In this document: positions 61,102 through 61,482 of the stretch, piece by piece
Position numbering within the stretch: the first letter of the stretch is position 1
Layout of the letters: each line of letters starts with the position of its first letter
Assembly (NCBI RefSeq): GCF_023150065.1
Contig: NZ_JAKLLN010000024.1
Coordinates: 1 to 61,482, forward strand
Length of the DNA: 61,482 nt
Reading direction: 5' to 3'
Source of the DNA: Zoogloea sp.
Lineage (GTDB): Bacteria; Pseudomonadota; Gammaproteobacteria; Burkholderiales; Rhodocyclaceae
Notes under the pieces: model-generated
What the model was told of the DNA's origin: nothing
The model's input: only the letters and a program-made list of their open reading frames with translations
Database searches by the model: none
Position numbers and translations under genes: made by a program

Positions 61102-61482
61102 TCAGTGCCCCTTCAGCACCGGGGCTTCCCAGTCCTGGTAGTCGTCGGTCTGGCGCATGCGCAGGGCGCGCTCGGCCGAGCGCAGGGTGTTCTCGATCAG
61201 CATGGTCACCGTCATCGGGCCCACGCCACCCGGCACCGGGGTGATCCAGCTGGCCTTCTCCTTCACCCCTTCAAAATCCACATCGCCGACGATCTTGCCG
61301 TCGGGCAAACGGTTGATGCCCACGTCGATGACGATGGCGCCCTGCTTGACCATCTGCGGCACGATCAGCCCGGGCTTGCCGGCGGCCACGATCAGGATGT
61401 CCGCCAGGATGGTGTGCTGGGCCAGATCCCGCGTCTTTGCGTGGCACAGCGTCACCGTGGCTTCCCGCTGCAGCAGCATCAG
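61102..61482 (-). CDS. folD: Methylenetetrahydrofolate dehydrogenase/cyclohydrolase, C-terminal part (cut by window edge)
   Basis: 127 codons of the C-terminal nucleotide-binding domain: [58 protein letters not shown] and the family signature [20 protein letters not shown]. The start lies beyond the window. FolD interconverts 5,10-methylene-THF and 10-formyl-THF with NADP, so it connects methylene-THF formed by GcvT-type demethylation to formyl-THF and PurU. It ends 1 bp before folB. Confidence 0.93.
   Translation of the reverse strand: MMLLQREATVTLCHAKTRDLAQHTILADILIVAAGKPGLIVPQMVKQGAIVIDVGINRLPDGKIVGDVDFEGVKEKASWITPVPGGVGPMTVTMLIENTLRSAERALRMRQTDDYQDWEAPVLKGH

Overview
The window is GC-rich, bacterial and densely coded. 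Its gene families (NarX/NarL-type kinases, TorF porins, DUF4105/DUF3015, MdoH, YceI, class I cytochromes c) and codon usage fit a respiring Gram-negative betaproteobacterium, possibly of the Rhodocyclales. That placement is inference from gene content; there is no rRNA or tRNA gene to anchor it.

Layout. (1) 1-8996, minus strand: the end of purU, a GcvT-family protein, a NarX/NarL-like two-component pair, then a redox operon (cytochrome b561, a fused cytochrome-porin resembling Cyc2, a class I cytochrome c) preceded by a QseBC-like two-component system and a small ion channel. (2) 9220-15622: a PAS protein with a degenerate GGDEF domain, a quinone-oxidoreductase-like enzyme, a MocR regulator divergent from an FMN-binding protein, and a ParD/RelE-type toxin-antitoxin pair. 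(3) 15723-25064: an oxidative N-demethylation cluster with a DUF1989-GcvT fusion, a flavin reductase, an acyl-CoA-dehydrogenase-fold oxygenase, a haem oxidative N-demethylase (DUF3445), its 2Fe-2S reductase, a DmmA-like subunit and an APC permease; a TorF-type porin is divergent. (4) 25312-33689: a TonB receptor, a DUF2946 protein, a membrane acyltransferase, a thioesterase and DUF4105/DUF3015/DUF3617 envelope proteins. (5) 33747-38860: a pyrimidine (URC) catabolic operon, urc1-urc4-upp-rutR-codA, with a near-perfect RutR box in front. (6) 39080-44861: a lipoprotein, a chemoreceptor with an FNR-like box, nitronate monooxygenase, a VOC protein and an NYN/OST-HTH protein. (7) 44900-51027: a lower-GC accessory island with an OLD-like ATPase-TOPRIM protein, three proteins with HEPN-like motifs and integron attC-like sites, followed by a decayed Xre-RES toxin-antitoxin locus. 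(8) 51707-61482: a Sel1-like secreted protein, then a tightly overlapping set (ribA, mdoH-like, RibD-like reductase, dehydrogenase, PTPS-like, glycosyltransferase, methyltransferase) that looks like a biosynthetic cluster for a glycosylated and methylated pteridine-like compound, then yceI, folB and the end of folD.

Two themes link the regions. One is folate one-carbon chemistry: purU, two GcvT-family proteins, oxidative demethylation, folB and folD. The other is GTP-cyclohydrolase-II chemistry: urc1 in pyrimidine breakdown and ribA in the pteridine-like cluster. A family of palindromic REPIN-like repeats that begin with GTAG or GTGG is scattered between genes across the window, with compensatory base changes in the stems.
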